The translations under genes and the position numbers were made by a program. 64,000 bases of DNA, taken from JAWWOW01 sp033851265 (lineage in GTDB: Bacteria; Actinomycetota; Actinomycetes; JAWWOW01). Under the pieces are notes generated by a model, which was not told the origin of the DNA, did not search any database, and saw nothing but the letters and a program-made list of their open reading frames with translations. The stretch spans positions 62,001 to 126,000 of the forward strand of contig JAWWOW010000011.1 of NCBI GenBank assembly GCA_033851265.1, read 5' to 3'. This document shows, piece after piece, positions 15,524 to 24,697 of the stretch. Within the stretch, counting starts at the first letter, position 1. Every line of letters begins with the position of its first letter.

Positions 15524-18500
15524 TCAGGCGGGCTCGGACTCGAGTTCCCGCAGGCGCTGGCTGATGACCGTGGTCACACCGTCGCCGCGCATGCTCACGC
15601 CGTACAACGCGTCGGCAATCTCCATCGTCCGCTTCTGGTGCGTGACGACGATGACCTGGCTGTTGGTCTGGAGCTCGGAGAACAGCTGCAGCAGCCGGCC
15701 GAGGTTGGTGTCGTCCAGCGCGGCCTCGACTTCGTCGAGGACGTAGAACGGGCTCGGCCGCGCGCGGAACAGCGCGATGAGGAACGCGATCGCGGTCAAC
15801 GAGCGCTCCCCACCGGACAGCAGCGACAACCGCTTGATCTTCTTGCCCGGCGGCCGCGCCTCGACCTCGATGCCGGTCGTGAGCATGTCGTCGGGCTCGG
15901 TCAGCACGAGCTTGCCCGTACCGCCGGGGAACAGGGTGGAGAACACCGACTCGAACTCTCGAGCGGTGTCCTCGAACGCTGCCCTGAAGACCTGCTCGAC
16001 GCGTTCGTCGACCTCTTTGATGACGGTCAACAGATCGCGTCGCGTGTTCTTCAGGTCTTCGAGCTGCTCGGTGAGGAAGCGCTGGCGTTCCTCCAACGCA
16101 GTGAACTCCTCCAGCGCGAGAGGGTTCACCCGGCCGAGCAAGGCCAGTGACCGCTCCGCACTGCGCGCCCGCTTCTCCTGCTGCTCACGGATGTAGGGGA
16201 TTGGCTCGGGCAACGGTTCGTCCTCGGGCGCGTCCGGATCGGGCGCGACCGGGACGAGCACCGTCGGGCCGTACTCCGCGACGAGAGTCTCCGCGTCGAC
16301 CCCGAACTCTTCGGCCGCCCGCGCTTCGAGTGATTCGATGCGCAGCCGTTGCTCGGTCCGCGCGACCTCGTCGCGGTGCACGACATCGGTCAGCTGTTCG
16401 AGCTCGCCAGCAAGCTCCCGCCCGCGCGCACGGACGGCGAGCAACTCGCCCTCCCGGACGGTGCGTTGCTGCTCCGCAGCCTCGCGCTCGGCCGCGGCCA
16501 ATGTGAGTGACTGTTCGATCCGGTCGAGCGCGTAGCGCGCCGCGATGGCCACTGCTCGGGCTACGGCACCTTCGCGGGCCCGGCGCTCACGTGTCGCCGC
16601 AAATCGAGCGCGCGTTGCACGCTCGTCGGCCGCGGCCCGCTCGAGCGCTTCGGCCCGACCATGCAGCGCGCGTGCCCGCTCTTCACCGGTGCGTACGGCG
16701 AGGCGAGCCTCGACCTCGAGGTGCCGCGCCTCGTCGCAGCGCGCGGCACACCGATCGCGCTCCTCGGTCGATGGCGTGATGTCGGCCTCGGCCGCACTCG
16801 ACCGAGCTGCAGCGAGCCGCTCCTCGAGAGCTGACACCGTTGCGAGGTCGCGCTCCCGCGCTTCTTCGGCCGCCGCACGCGCACCCGCGAGCCGGTCCGC
16901 TTCCTCCGCGGACGCACGGGCAGCCGACCCGAGTTGCCCCAACCGCTCGGCGACGGCGGACATGCGTGCGTCGGACTCGTGCAGCGCTGTCAGCTCAGCC
17001 TCGACCTGGACGGCCGCCGCGGCGCGCACCTCCTCAGCCGCGCTCAACGCGAAGGTCAGCCGGTCGCACCGGTGCGATGCGGCAGTCAGCGCTTCGCCGG
17101 CCTCATCGAGAGCCGACTGCAGTTCGAGTGGCGATGGGGTGCTCTGCGAACCACCGGCGGCCCACATCGCGCCGATCAGGTCGCCCTCGCGCGTGACCGC
17201 GCGTAGCGCCGACTCCGCAGCGAGGAGCGACCGCGCGGTCGCCAAATCCGTGACGACGGCGACGCGGTCGAGGAGGCGGACGATCGTCGGCCGCAGATGC
17301 TCGGGCGTCTCCACGAGGTCGATCGCCCAGCGGGCGCCACCAGGCAGTGCCGGCCAACTCGGTGCGTTGTCGTCGTACGGCGTACCGCCAACAACGATGC
17401 CCGCCCGTCCGGCGTCGGTCGCCCGGAGTAACTCGATGGCCGCGATCGCGGAGTCGACAGACTCGACGGCCACCGCATCGGCGGCGGCACCGAGGGCCGC
17501 GGCAACGGCCGCCTCGGCGCCGGGTTCGATCGTCAGCAGGGCAGCCAGCGACCCGAGCACGCCACCGACCTCGTCACCGGCCGCGAGCAGGGCGCCCGCC
17601 CCGTCGCGCCGGGCCAGCCCGAGCTCGAGTGCCTCACGGCGTGCGGTCAAGGCGGATCGCTCCCGCTCCGCCTCGCGTTCCTCGGCCTGGAGCTCGGCCA
17701 CCGCGCGCTCGGCCTCGGCGAGAACCGCCGCGGCCTCCTCGTAGCGCTCGTCGAGGTTGACCTCGCCCTCGTCCAGCCCGGCGACTTGGGTCTCGAGCGC
17801 TGTGAACGCGTTCTGCGCCTCAGCCGCGCGCTGGCGGGCCTCGGTCAACGCCGCGGACAGTCGGCCGATCTCGTCCTCGCCGGCCGCGACGCGCGTGCGC
17901 GCAGCGCCGACGTCACCGGTCAGCCGGGCCAACCCCTCCCGGCGGTCAGCCACGGCGAGCGCGGCCTCGCGGAGCCGCTGTTCCTCCGCAGCCAGCGCGG
18001 CTTCTTCGCCTTCCCGGGTCGCAACCGCTCCGGCGAGCGCGGCGTGGTCACGGTCGAGCTGCCCGGCCAGGGCGGATTCCTGGTCGCGGACCGTCGCGGC
18101 TTCTTTCTCCAAGGCCTCGGGGTCGCGCGCGGGCGTCGCGCTCTGGGCTTCTTCGAGCGTGTCGGGCGAGGCCGCGTGGCGAGCGCGCTCAGTGGCCAGC
18201 CCGGCCGTACCGCGGAGGCGTTCGCGCAGTGACGCGAGCCGGTACCAGGTCTCTTGGGAGCGGGCCACCCGTGGGGCCTCCGCCGTCATCTCGGCTTCGA
18301 GCTCGAGCTCCCGCTGCTGTGCCGCGGCGTGGGACTGCTCGACCCCCGACCGGCGATCGCGCATGGCCGTTTCGTCGCGGACCTCGGCCTCGAGTGCCTC
18401 CCGCAGCTGGAACAGATCGTCGGCGAGCAGCCGCAGCCGTGAGTCGCGCAGATCGGACTGAATCGTCGCTGCCTTGCGGGCCACCTCGGCTTGCCGGCCG

Positions 18501-19114
18501 AGCGGGCCGAGCTGGCGGCGCAGCTCCGTGGTCAGGTCCTGCAGCCGGGTGAGGTTGGCCTGCATCGCGTCGAGCTTGCGCAGCGCCTTTTCCTTGCGCT
18601 TGCGGTGTTTCAGCACGCCGGCGGCCTCTTCGATGAACGCCCGTCGCTCTTCTGGACCCGCGGACAGCACCTGGTCGAGCTGGCCTTGACCGACGATGAC
18701 GTGCATCTCGCGGCCCATGCCGGAGTCATTGAGCAGTTCTTGTACGTCGAGGAGCCGGCAGGGCGTGCCGTTGATGGCGTACTCGCTGTGGCCGGAACGG
18801 AACATCAGCCGCGAGATCGTGACCTCGGTGTAGTCGATCGGCAGCGCACCATCGGCGTTGTCGATGGTCAACACGACCTCGGCGCGGCCGAGCGCCGGCC
18901 GACCCGCCGTACCGGCGAAGATGACGTCTTCCATCTTGCCGCCGCGCAGCGTCTTGGCGCCCTGCTCACCCATCACCCAGGCGAGCGCGTCGACGATGTT
19001 GGACTTACCGGAGCCGTTGGGGCCGACGACGCACGTGATCCCCGGCTCGAAACGCAGGGTTGTCGACGAGGCGAAGGACTTGAAGCCCCGCAGCGTGAGG
19101 CTCTTGAGATGCAT
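15524..19114 (-). CDS. smc: Chromosome segregation ATPase SMC
   Basis: SMC dimers with ScpA/ScpB compact and segregate chromosomes. The 1196-residue protein has the N-terminal ATP-binding motif (VVGPNGSGKSNIVDALAWVM), long Ala/Glu/Arg-rich coiled coils, a hinge near residues 500-660, and the C-terminal ABC signature and Walker B (SLLSGGERSLTAIAFLIALF, FYVLDEVEAALDDTN). Length is typical. ftsY lies downstream; a gap and a terminator separate it from the small coiled-coil gene upstream. The scp partners are not in the window. Confidence 0.98.
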   Translation of the reverse strand: MHLKSLTLRGFKSFASSTTLRFEPGITCVVGPNGSGKSNIVDALAWVMGEQGAKTLRGGKMEDVIFAGTAGRPALGRAEVVLTIDNADGALPIDYTEVTISRLMFRSGHSEYAINGTPCRLLDVQELLNDSGMGREMHVIVGQGQLDQVLSAGPEERRAFIEEAAGVLKHRKRKEKALRKLDAMQANLTRLQDLTTELRRQLGPLGRQAEVARKAATIQSDLRDSRLRLLADDLFQLREALEAEVRDETAMRDRRSGVEQSHAAAQQRELELEAEMTAEAPRVARSQETWYRLASLRERLRGTAGLATERARHAASPDTLEEAQSATPARDPEALEKEAATVRDQESALAGQLDRDHAALAGAVATREGEEAALAAEEQRLREAALAVADRREGLARLTGDVGAARTRVAAGEDEIGRLSAALTEARQRAAEAQNAFTALETQVAGLDEGEVNLDERYEEAAAVLAEAERAVAELQAEEREAERERSALTARREALELGLARRDGAGALLAAGDEVGGVLGSLAALLTIEPGAEAAVAAALGAAADAVAVESVDSAIAAIELLRATDAGRAGIVVGGTPYDDNAPSWPALPGGARWAIDLVETPEHLRPTIVRLLDRVAVVTDLATARSLLAAESALRAVTREGDLIGAMWAAGGSQSTPSPLELQSALDEAGEALTAASHRCDRLTFALSAAEEVRAAAAVQVEAELTALHESDARMSAVAERLGQLGSAARASAEEADRLAGARAAAEEARERDLATVSALEERLAAARSSAAEADITPSTEERDRCAARCDEARHLEVEARLAVRTGEERARALHGRAEALERAAADERATRARFAATRERRAREGAVARAVAIAARYALDRIEQSLTLAAAEREAAEQQRTVREGELLAVRARGRELAGELEQLTDVVHRDEVARTEQRLRIESLEARAAEEFGVDAETLVAEYGPTVLVPVAPDPDAPEDEPLPEPIPYIREQQEKRARSAERSLALLGRVNPLALEEFTALEERQRFLTEQLEDLKNTRRDLLTVIKEVDERVEQVFRAAFEDTAREFESVFSTLFPGGTGKLVLTEPDDMLTTGIEVEARPPGKKIKRLSLLSGGERSLTAIAFLIALFRARPSPFYVLDEVEAALDDTNLGRLLQLFSELQTNSQVIVVTHQKRTMEIADALYGVSMRGDGVTTVISQRLRELESEPA

Positions 19115-19227
19115 GGGCGTCCGAGGGTCTCGACGTTGATGCGGGGAAGGCCGCCAGTGAGGCTACCTGCCTTCCCCAGATGAATGGCGCGTGGCGCGCC
19201 GTTCACCTGCCGGTGCCGGTCGGCATG

Positions 19228-19253
19228 AAAAAAGGGACCTCGGTGGAGGTCCC
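19228..19253 (-). terminator. Rho-independent terminator after the small coiled-coil gene
   Basis: On the minus strand GGGACCTC-CACC-GAGGTCCC is a perfect 8-bp stem with a four-base loop followed directly by six T residues. It lies just after the stop of the 70-residue gene (19280) and before smc, so it isolates smc transcription from upstream. Confidence 0.9.
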
Positions 19254-19279
19254 TGGCGGGGGTGGGTGGGCCGGTCGGC

Positions 19280-19492
19280 TCAGGTGAGCGCGGGCTCGGC
19301 CTCGGATACCGACAGCGAGATGAGATCGCTCATGTCATCGGCGACGGTCGTCGGCGTCAAAGCAGCGTTAGCGGCCTGCAACCGGTCGACCTCATCTTCG
19401 AGATCCCGGACGCGTTGCCGCAAACGGCGCATTTCGGCCGCCATTCGCAGGTCTTGACCGACGCCAACGTGGCCGAACAGGGCCTTGGCCAT
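19280..19492 (-). CDS. Small coiled-coil protein, actinobacterial, unknown function
   Basis: A 70-residue protein: MAKALFGHVGVGQDLRMAAE, then a heptad-patterned helix (LRQRVRDLEDEVDRLQAANA) and an acidic tail. Similar short proteins beginning MAKALxGHVG with the same coiled coil occur in actinobacteria; I know no function for them. It is monocistronic, bounded by a strong terminator downstream and a 191-base gap upstream in which I see no feature. Confidence 0.7.
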   Translation of the reverse strand: MAKALFGHVGVGQDLRMAAEMRRLRQRVRDLEDEVDRLQAANAALTPTTVADDMSDLISLSVSEAEPALT

Positions 19493-19683
19493 CGAGGTCC
19501 TCCACAGTGAGCACCGAGGCGATTACGGATTGTGTCCACTCGGTTGGGTCCTGCTGACGGGTAGCACTCTCGCCGGGTGGGTGACAGCAGCCATGGTCCC
19601 ATCCGGTCGCCTTCTCGGTCAAGAGTGAGTCACGGTCTGATAACGGCCACAAAGGGTGACAACTCGGGCACGCATTAGCCCAT

Positions 19684-19968
19684 TCAGCGCTCAGCAAAGC
19701 CGGCGAACCCGCCTCGCGGCTCGCTCCACCGTTCCGTGACACCGGTGACGCGGCCCGGGGTTTGGCCGCTGCGCAGGGCGTCGAGGAAGGCCTCGCAGGC
19801 CGCTCGCGGACCCTCCACAACTACCTCCACTCGGCCGTCCTCGAGGTTGGTCGCGGTGCCGACCAGTCCCAGCTCACGGGCCCGTGCCCGCGCCCACCAC
19901 CGGAATCCCACGCCCTGCACGTGGCCGCGGACCCACGCGGTCACCCGGGCGTCGGGGTCCGTCACCAC
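19684..19968 (-). CDS. acyP: Acylphosphatase
   Basis: Acylphosphatase hydrolyses acyl phosphates such as 1,3-bisphosphoglycerate and carbamoyl phosphate. The 94-residue protein has the phosphate-binding loop with catalytic Arg (RGHVQGVGFRWWARAR) and the catalytic Asn (GTATNLEDGRVEVVVEG). Length is normal. Its start overlaps the mutM stop by seven bases, keeping the mutM-acyP order upstream of smc that is common in actinobacteria. Confidence 0.95.
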   Translation of the reverse strand: MVTDPDARVTAWVRGHVQGVGFRWWARARARELGLVGTATNLEDGRVEVVVEGPRAACEAFLDALRSGQTPGRVTGVTERWSEPRGGFAGFAER

Positions 19969-20816
19969 CGCCCCCTCCTCGGGCGCGGCTGGCAGCGCGG
20001 GCAGGTGTAGGACGACCGGTTCATGAACGCGTCACGGCGGATCGGCGTACCGCACCGGGGGCACGGCTCGGCTTCCTGCCCGTAGACGTTCAGGGAGCGG
20101 TCGAAGTAGCCGCCTTCGCCGTTCACATTGACGTACAACGCGTCGAACGACGTGCCACCCGCGCCAAGGGCCTCGACGAGTACGTCACGGACGGCGGCCA
20201 GGAGCCGCGCGACCTCCGGCCTGGTGAGGGTCTCCGTCGGCCGGGCGTAGTGCAGCCGTGCCCGCCACAACGCCTCGTCGGCGTAGATGTTGCCGATGCC
20301 CGAGATCAGCGTCTGGTCGAGCAGGGCGCGTTTGACTCCGGTGTGGCGGCGGCGCAACGCCGCGGTGAAGGCCGCGTCGTCGAACGCGGGATCGAGCGGA
20401 TCGCGGGCGATGTGCTCGATCGGGCGGGGCAGCTCCGCGCCGTCCGCGATCACCGCCAGCCCACCAAAGGTTCGCTGATCGACGAAGCGAAGCTCGGGTC
20501 CGCCGTCGGTGAAGCCGACGCGCACGTGCAAGTGACGTTCGGGCGCCCGGTCGGGAGGTACGACGAGCAGCTGTCCGCTCATGCCGAGGTGGGCGAGAAC
20601 GGCGTCGCCGGAGTCCAACGGCAACCACAAGTACTTGCCACGCCTGCGAGCGCCCTCGATGCGGCGCCCGCGAAGCTGGCCGGCGAAGTCGTCGGCTCCG
20701 CCGACGTGCCGGCGTACGGCTCGCAAATGGTTGACGTCAACGGTCGCAACGGTGCGTCCAGCGAGGCCGCGCTCCAGTCCGCGCCGGACAACTTCGACCT
20801 CCGGCAGTTCCGGCAT
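19962..20816 (-). CDS. mutM: Formamidopyrimidine-DNA glycosylase
   Basis: MutM removes 8-oxoguanine and FaPy lesions and has AP lyase activity. The 284-residue protein starts PELPEVEVVRRGLERGLAG, giving the catalytic Pro2 and Glu3 after Met removal; the conserved Lys is in RRRGKYLWLPL, the helix-two-turn-helix region contains GIGNIYADEALWRARLHYAR, and the C-terminal zinc finger has CPRCGTPIRRD and CPRC. It lies between rnc and acyP. Confidence 0.97.
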   Translation of the reverse strand: MPELPEVEVVRRGLERGLAGRTVATVDVNHLRAVRRHVGGADDFAGQLRGRRIEGARRRGKYLWLPLDSGDAVLAHLGMSGQLLVVPPDRAPERHLHVRVGFTDGGPELRFVDQRTFGGLAVIADGAELPRPIEHIARDPLDPAFDDAAFTAALRRRHTGVKRALLDQTLISGIGNIYADEALWRARLHYARPTETLTRPEVARLLAAVRDVLVEALGAGGTSFDALYVNVNGEGGYFDRSLNVYGQEAEPCPRCGTPIRRDAFMNRSSYTCPRCQPRPRRGRW

Positions 20817-20851
20817 TGACTACCCCTGCGCGCCACTCAGTGCGCCGCCTG

Positions 20852-21529
20852 TCACGGCGCGCTACTCAGTGCGCGCCAGGCAGTCTCCGCTGCCTGCTGC
20901 TCCGCCTCTTTCTTACTGCGCCCTTCACCAGCCCCGTAATCGGTGCCGGCGACACGCACAACCGCGCGAAACACCTTGGCGTGGTCGGGCCCGCTCTCCT
21001 GCACGAGGTACTCCGGCACACCGAGCATCCCGCTAGCGGTCAGCTCCTGCAGGCTCGTCTTCCAGTCCAGGCCAGCGCCGAGCGCTACCGCATCCACCAA
21101 GAGTGGGTCGAACAACCTGTGCAGCAGCTCGCGCGTCTGCTCGATCCCTGCGTCGAGGAACACCGCGCCGATCAACGCCTCGAGCGTGTCGGCGAGGATC
21201 GAGGACTTGTCCCGCCCACCCGTCGCTTCCTCGCCTCGACCGAGGCGCACGTGCGGCCCGAGGTGAAGGCTGCGCGCAACGTCGGCGAGCGCCTTCATGT
21301 TGACGACAGACGCACGCAGTTTGGCGAGCTGGCCCTCTGGTTCGTCCGGATGGCGGCGATACAACGCCTCGGTGATGACGAGACCGAGGACTGCGTCGCC
21401 GAGGAACTCCAACCGCTCGTTTGTCGGCAGACCCCCGTTTTCGTACGCGAATGACCGGTGCGTCAGCGCGCGTTCGAGCAGGGCTGGCTCGAGGGCGACG
21501 CCCAGCGCATCGAGGAGTTCGCTGGTCAC
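20852..21529 (-). CDS. rnc: Ribonuclease III
   Basis: RNase III cleaves double-stranded RNA, including rRNA precursors. The 225-residue protein has the catalytic signature NERLEFLGDAVLGLVITEAL, the second acidic cluster (ILADTLEALIGAVFLDAG) and a C-terminal dsRNA-binding domain (DWKTSLQELTASGMLGVPEY, then YGAGEGRSKKEAEQQAAETA). The start overlaps the upstream acpP stop by four bases. This is the usual plsX-acpP-rnc-mutM neighbourhood. Confidence 0.97.
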   Translation of the reverse strand: MTSELLDALGVALEPALLERALTHRSFAYENGGLPTNERLEFLGDAVLGLVITEALYRRHPDEPEGQLAKLRASVVNMKALADVARSLHLGPHVRLGRGEEATGGRDKSSILADTLEALIGAVFLDAGIEQTRELLHRLFDPLLVDAVALGAGLDWKTSLQELTASGMLGVPEYLVQESGPDHAKVFRAVVRVAGTDYGAGEGRSKKEAEQQAAETAWRALSSAP

Positions 21530-21804
21530 AGTCGCGCCAGCACGTACTCGACCGCGTCGCCGACTGTCACCAGATCCTCGACGTCGTCGTCGTCGATCTC
21601 GAAACCGGGAGCAAGGTCGCGAACCTGTCCTTCGACGAGTTCCACGGTCTCGACTAGTGCGAGCGAGTCAGCGTGCAAATCTCTGGAGAGCGACGTCGCA
21701 CGGGTGATGGTTTCGGGGTCGAGCTCGAGCACACGCGCGATCGCCGCACGAACGATGGCGAAGACTTGCTCACCATCGACAACTCCGGACGACGTTGCGT
21801 TCAC
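21526..21804 (-). CDS. acpP: Acyl carrier protein
   Basis: A 92-residue acyl carrier protein. The phosphopantetheine attachment Ser is in LHADSLALVETVE (DSL motif), with the typical acidic helices after it. It has an N-terminal extension of about 12 residues before VFAIVRAAIARVL. It overlaps plsX and rnc by four bases on either side, so the three are translationally coupled and linked to fatty acid and phospholipid synthesis. Whether this is the only housekeeping ACP of the genome cannot be seen. Confidence 0.92.
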   Translation of the reverse strand: MNATSSGVVDGEQVFAIVRAAIARVLELDPETITRATSLSRDLHADSLALVETVELVEGQVRDLAPGFEIDDDDVEDLVTVGDAVEYVLARL

Positions 21805-22889
21805 GTGCGCGATCCTGCGCTGACCTCGCTCGACAGTCCCGCTGCAGCGCGGCGGCGGGCGACGAGATGGGCTAGATCGGTTGCAACCTGCTGCACGAGA
21901 CCGTCGCGCACAGAGTGGGCAGCGAGGTGGACGCAGGAGGCAACGGCGCGGGGTGACGAGGTTCCGTGGCCGACGACAGCGACGCCACTGACACCGAGGA
22001 GTACGGCGCCACCGGTTTGTTCCGGAGTGAGTGTTGCCGTCGCCGCAGCGAAGGCATCACCGAGCTCCGTCGCGGAACCAGACTCCCGGTCGGCGGCGGC
22101 GATCGCCGCCGAAACCATTCCCAGCGTGCCCTCGATCCCTTTGAGCAGAACGTTGCCGGTGAACCCATCGGTCACGACGACGTCGGCCCGACCACCGAGG
22201 GGAACGTCATGACCTTCAACATTCCCGACGAACTCTGCTGGCAGCCCGTCAAGTGCGGCGACGAGCCCGTCGTGCGCGATCTTGCGCGTCGCGTCACCCT
22301 TGCCGCCTTCTGAGCCGACGGTCAGCAGACCGACCCGAGGACGGTCCAACCCCAGCCGGACCCGCGCGTAAGCCGCGCCCGCCAACGCAAATTGGGCCAA
22401 GAGGTCCGCATCTGCTTCTACTGTCGCCCCGGCATCGAGAAGCACGACAGGGCCCGCCGTTGCCGGCACGACCAACGCAAGCGGCGAGCGGGTCACACCT
22501 GGCAACAGGCCCAACGTGAAGATGCACGCAGCAAGAGTCGCTCCCGTAGAACCGACCGATACGAGGGCATCCGCGTCGCCGTCACGCACGAGGCGGGCCG
22601 CGACGCGCACGGTCGCGTCGCGCTTCGCTCGGATCGCGCGTACCGGGTCCTCACCCATATCAACGACTTGGTCCGCCGCGACAACGTCGAGAGCACCGAC
22701 GCGGCCGCGCTCGGCGAGGAGCCTCTCGGCGACCTCAACCGGACCGACAAGTGTGATCGCGAGGCCAGCGTCTTCGTCAACCGCGAAAAGGCACCCATCG
22801 ACGACGGCATCGGGGGCGTGGTCACCCCCCATGAGGTCCACGGCCACCCGGACCGTGGACGTGGTGGAGTCGCTACCGGCGGATGGCAC
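21801..22889 (-). CDS. plsX: Phosphate acyltransferase PlsX
   Basis: PlsX converts acyl-ACP to acyl phosphate, the donor for glycerol-3-phosphate acylation. The 362-residue protein has the family motifs VRVAVDLMGGDHAP near the N-terminus, ALVSVGSTGATLA, VGSEGGKGDATRKIAHDGL and VVVTDGFTGNVLLKGIEG. It is followed directly by acpP and preceded by rpmF, a very widely conserved arrangement. A short C-terminal Ser/Ala-rich tail is not diagnostic. Confidence 0.96.
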   Translation of the reverse strand: MPSAGSDSTTSTVRVAVDLMGGDHAPDAVVDGCLFAVDEDAGLAITLVGPVEVAERLLAERGRVGALDVVAADQVVDMGEDPVRAIRAKRDATVRVAARLVRDGDADALVSVGSTGATLAACIFTLGLLPGVTRSPLALVVPATAGPVVLLDAGATVEADADLLAQFALAGAAYARVRLGLDRPRVGLLTVGSEGGKGDATRKIAHDGLVAALDGLPAEFVGNVEGHDVPLGGRADVVVTDGFTGNVLLKGIEGTLGMVSAAIAAADRESGSATELGDAFAAATATLTPEQTGGAVLLGVSGVAVVGHGTSSPRAVASCVHLAAHSVRDGLVQQVATDLAHLVARRRAAAGLSSEVSAGSRT

Positions 22890-22897
22890 GTCGGATT

Positions 22898-23071
22898 TCA
22901 GACGTTGATGACGCGCCGGTTGTTATACGTACCGCAGGTGGGACAGGCCACGTGCGGGAGCTTGGGCTGGCGACACCGGGAGCAGGGGGCGAGCGTCGGA
23001 GCGCTCGTCTTCCACTGCGCGCGGCGGGACCGCGTGTTGCTGCGCGACATGCGCCGCTTCGGGACAGCCAC
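22898..23071 (-). CDS. rpmF: 50S ribosomal protein L32
   Basis: A 57-residue frame starting at a GTG (23071): VAVPKRRMSRSNTRSRRAQW, then the zinc-binding pairs CSRC and CPTC separated by about nine residues, ending YNNRRVINV. This is a complete L32 of normal length with all four zinc cysteines, so it is the zinc-binding (C+) form. It lies between the DUF177 gene (two-base gap) and plsX (eight-base gap), the standard yceD-rpmF-plsX order. Confidence 0.97.
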   Translation of the reverse strand: MAVPKRRMSRSNTRSRRAQWKTSAPTLAPCSRCRQPKLPHVACPTCGTYNNRRVINV

Positions 23072-23073
23072 GG

Positions 23074-23661
23074 TTATCTCTCCTCGTCGGTCGTGCTCAG
23101 ACTCTCACCCAGAACTGGCTGGAGCCCCTGCAGCGCGGACCAGCGGGGGTCGAGCTGCTCGTGCGTGTGGCCTGGTGGCTCATCGGCGAGCCGCGCGCCG
23201 CAGGTAGCGCACAGGCCGGGGCAGTCCTCAGAACATACCGGTCGCAACGGCAACGCGAGCACGATGGCGTCGCGCAGACGGGGTTCGAGGTCGATGAAGT
23301 CGCCGACCAGCTGACCCACGTCCTCCTCGTCGCCGGGCTGCTCGTGCCCCGGATAGGTGTAGAGCTCGACCAGGTCGACTTCGATCGGGACCGTCACCGG
23401 GTCGAGACAACGGCTGCACTCCCCCGTCGCCATGGCTCGGACCGGACCGGAGACGAGCACGCCTTCCATGACCGCCTCGAGCCGCAGGTCGAGGGTGAGG
23501 TCAGAGCCCTCGGGCACGCCGATGACCTCGAAGCCGAAGCCCGCTGGCGTCGGCACCGTGCGCTGGAGGAGCCGCATGGACCCAGCCCGTCGGCCGAGCT
23601 CGCGCGTATCGAGCACGAGCGGGTTACGGGGGTCGAGGTGCGTCTGCGGTTTCAAGGGCAT
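23074..23661 (-). CDS. yceD: DUF177 (YceD-like) protein
   Basis: A 195-residue DUF177 protein with four cysteines arranged as in the family: a CSRCLDPV pair and a C-terminal CSEDCPGLCATCGARL cluster that probably binds metal. In plants and E. coli YceD-type proteins are implicated in 23S rRNA accumulation; no function is proven in actinobacteria. It is immediately upstream of rpmF with a two-base gap, so both are almost certainly coexpressed. Confidence 0.92.
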   Translation of the reverse strand: MPLKPQTHLDPRNPLVLDTRELGRRAGSMRLLQRTVPTPAGFGFEVIGVPEGSDLTLDLRLEAVMEGVLVSGPVRAMATGECSRCLDPVTVPIEVDLVELYTYPGHEQPGDEEDVGQLVGDFIDLEPRLRDAIVLALPLRPVCSEDCPGLCATCGARLADEPPGHTHEQLDPRWSALQGLQPVLGESLSTTDEER

Positions 23662-23710
23662 GGGTGAGGTCGTCAGCTAGTCCGGAGGTTCCCATCAGGG
23701 TAACCGCGAG

Positions 23711-24208
23711 TCAGGTCGGGAGCGGAGTCTCGTCCGGCTCGTGGTCGCGGAGGTCGTCGAGCGGATGCCGGCCACGCAACTTCTCGCGACCACGCTCGAC
23801 GGCGGCAAGCGTCTTTCCGAGCACCACCTCGAAGTTGGCGAGCTTCGCATCGACGTACTCGTCGACGTCGTCGCGCATCCGCTGCGACTCGTCCTCCGCC
23901 TCGGTGATGATGCGCTCGGCCTCGCGCGCTGCCTCTTGGGCGACTTCGGTCTTGGCCACCAGCCGGGCGCGTTCGCGCTTCGCTTCCTCGATGATGCGGG
24001 CTGCTTCGGCGTGACCTTCCTCGACGACGTCGTCCCGAGACTCGAGGAGCTCTTCGGCTTCTGCGAGCTCTCCCGGTAGGAGCTCGCGGAGTTCATCGAG
24101 CAACGCCAGCGTCTCTGCCCGGTTGACGATGCAGGACGCGGACATCGGCATCGCCCGCGCGGCTTCAACGGCTGCGACGATCTCGTCGAGCTTGTCGTGG
24201 ACGTCCAC
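23711..24208 (-). CDS. sepIVA: DivIVA-like coiled-coil protein (SepIVA homologue)
   Basis: A 165-residue, strongly charged coiled-coil protein. The N-terminus (MDVHDKLDEIVAAVEAARAM PMSASC, split here) is followed by RAETLALLDELRELLPGELA, then a long Glu/Ala/Arg helix (AEAARIIEEAKRERARLVAK). The pattern and its place between coaD and DUF177-rpmF match the mycobacterial SepIVA/Rv2927c family, which acts in septation and polar envelope growth. An older annotation as an ATP synthase b-like protein would reflect only coiled-coil similarity. Assignment rests on context and composition; function is inferred from mycobacteria. Confidence 0.75.
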   Translation of the reverse strand: MDVHDKLDEIVAAVEAARAMPMSASCIVNRAETLALLDELRELLPGELAEAEELLESRDDVVEEGHAEAARIIEEAKRERARLVAKTEVAQEAAREAERIITEAEDESQRMRDDVDEYVDAKLANFEVVLGKTLAAVERGREKLRGRHPLDDLRDHEPDETPLPT

Positions 24209-24211
24209 TGG

Positions 24212-24697
24212 TTAACGCTGACCCAAACGTTCGAGAAGTTGGCGGTTGACGACTTCGGGCACGAGACCCGAAACGTCTCCACCGTACGTCGCCACCTCTT
24301 TGACCAGGCTCGAGGAGAGGTAGGAGTAGAGCGGGTTCGTGGGCATGAACAGCGTCTCTACCTCGGCCAGACTGTGGTTCATCTGACCCATCTGCAGCTC
24401 GTAGTCGAAGTCGCTGACCGCACGAAGACCCTTGACGATGACTTGGATACCGCGATCTCGACAAAAGTCGACGAGCAGGCCGTGGAACGAGTCGATCTTC
24501 ACGTTCGGATAGTCCGACACACATTGCGTCAACGTCTCGATGCGTTCATCGACAGAGAACAAGCTGCTCTTGTTCTTGTTGATGAGGACAGCGACAACGA
24601 CCTCATCAAACAGACGGCTGGCTCGACCAATGATGTCCATGTGACCGTTGGTCACCGGATCGAACGAGCCGGGACAGACAGCCCGCCGCGTCGTCAT
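24212..24697 (-). CDS. coaD: Phosphopantetheine adenylyltransferase
   Basis: CoaD catalyses the penultimate step of coenzyme A synthesis. The 161-residue protein begins MTTRRAVCPGSFDPVTNGHM, holding the T/HxGH nucleotidyltransferase motif (TNGH), with VVAVLINKNKSSLFSVDERI and the C-terminal SYLSSSLVKEVATYGGDVSG typical of the family. An upstream in-frame ATG (24775) would overlap rsmD deeply; the chosen ATG overlaps rsmD by four bases. Confidence 0.97.
   Translation of the reverse strand: MTTRRAVCPGSFDPVTNGHMDIIGRASRLFDEVVVAVLINKNKSSLFSVDERIETLTQCVSDYPNVKIDSFHGLLVDFCRDRGIQVIVKGLRAVSDFDYELQMGQMNHSLAEVETLFMPTNPLYSYLSSSLVKEVATYGGDVSGLVPEVVNRQLLERLGQR

Noticed and set aside
14753..17744. Several long plus-strand frames over ftsY and smc
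   Set aside because: Ser/Arg/Ala-rich antisense frames opposite long coiled-coil coding sequence; no family resemblance.
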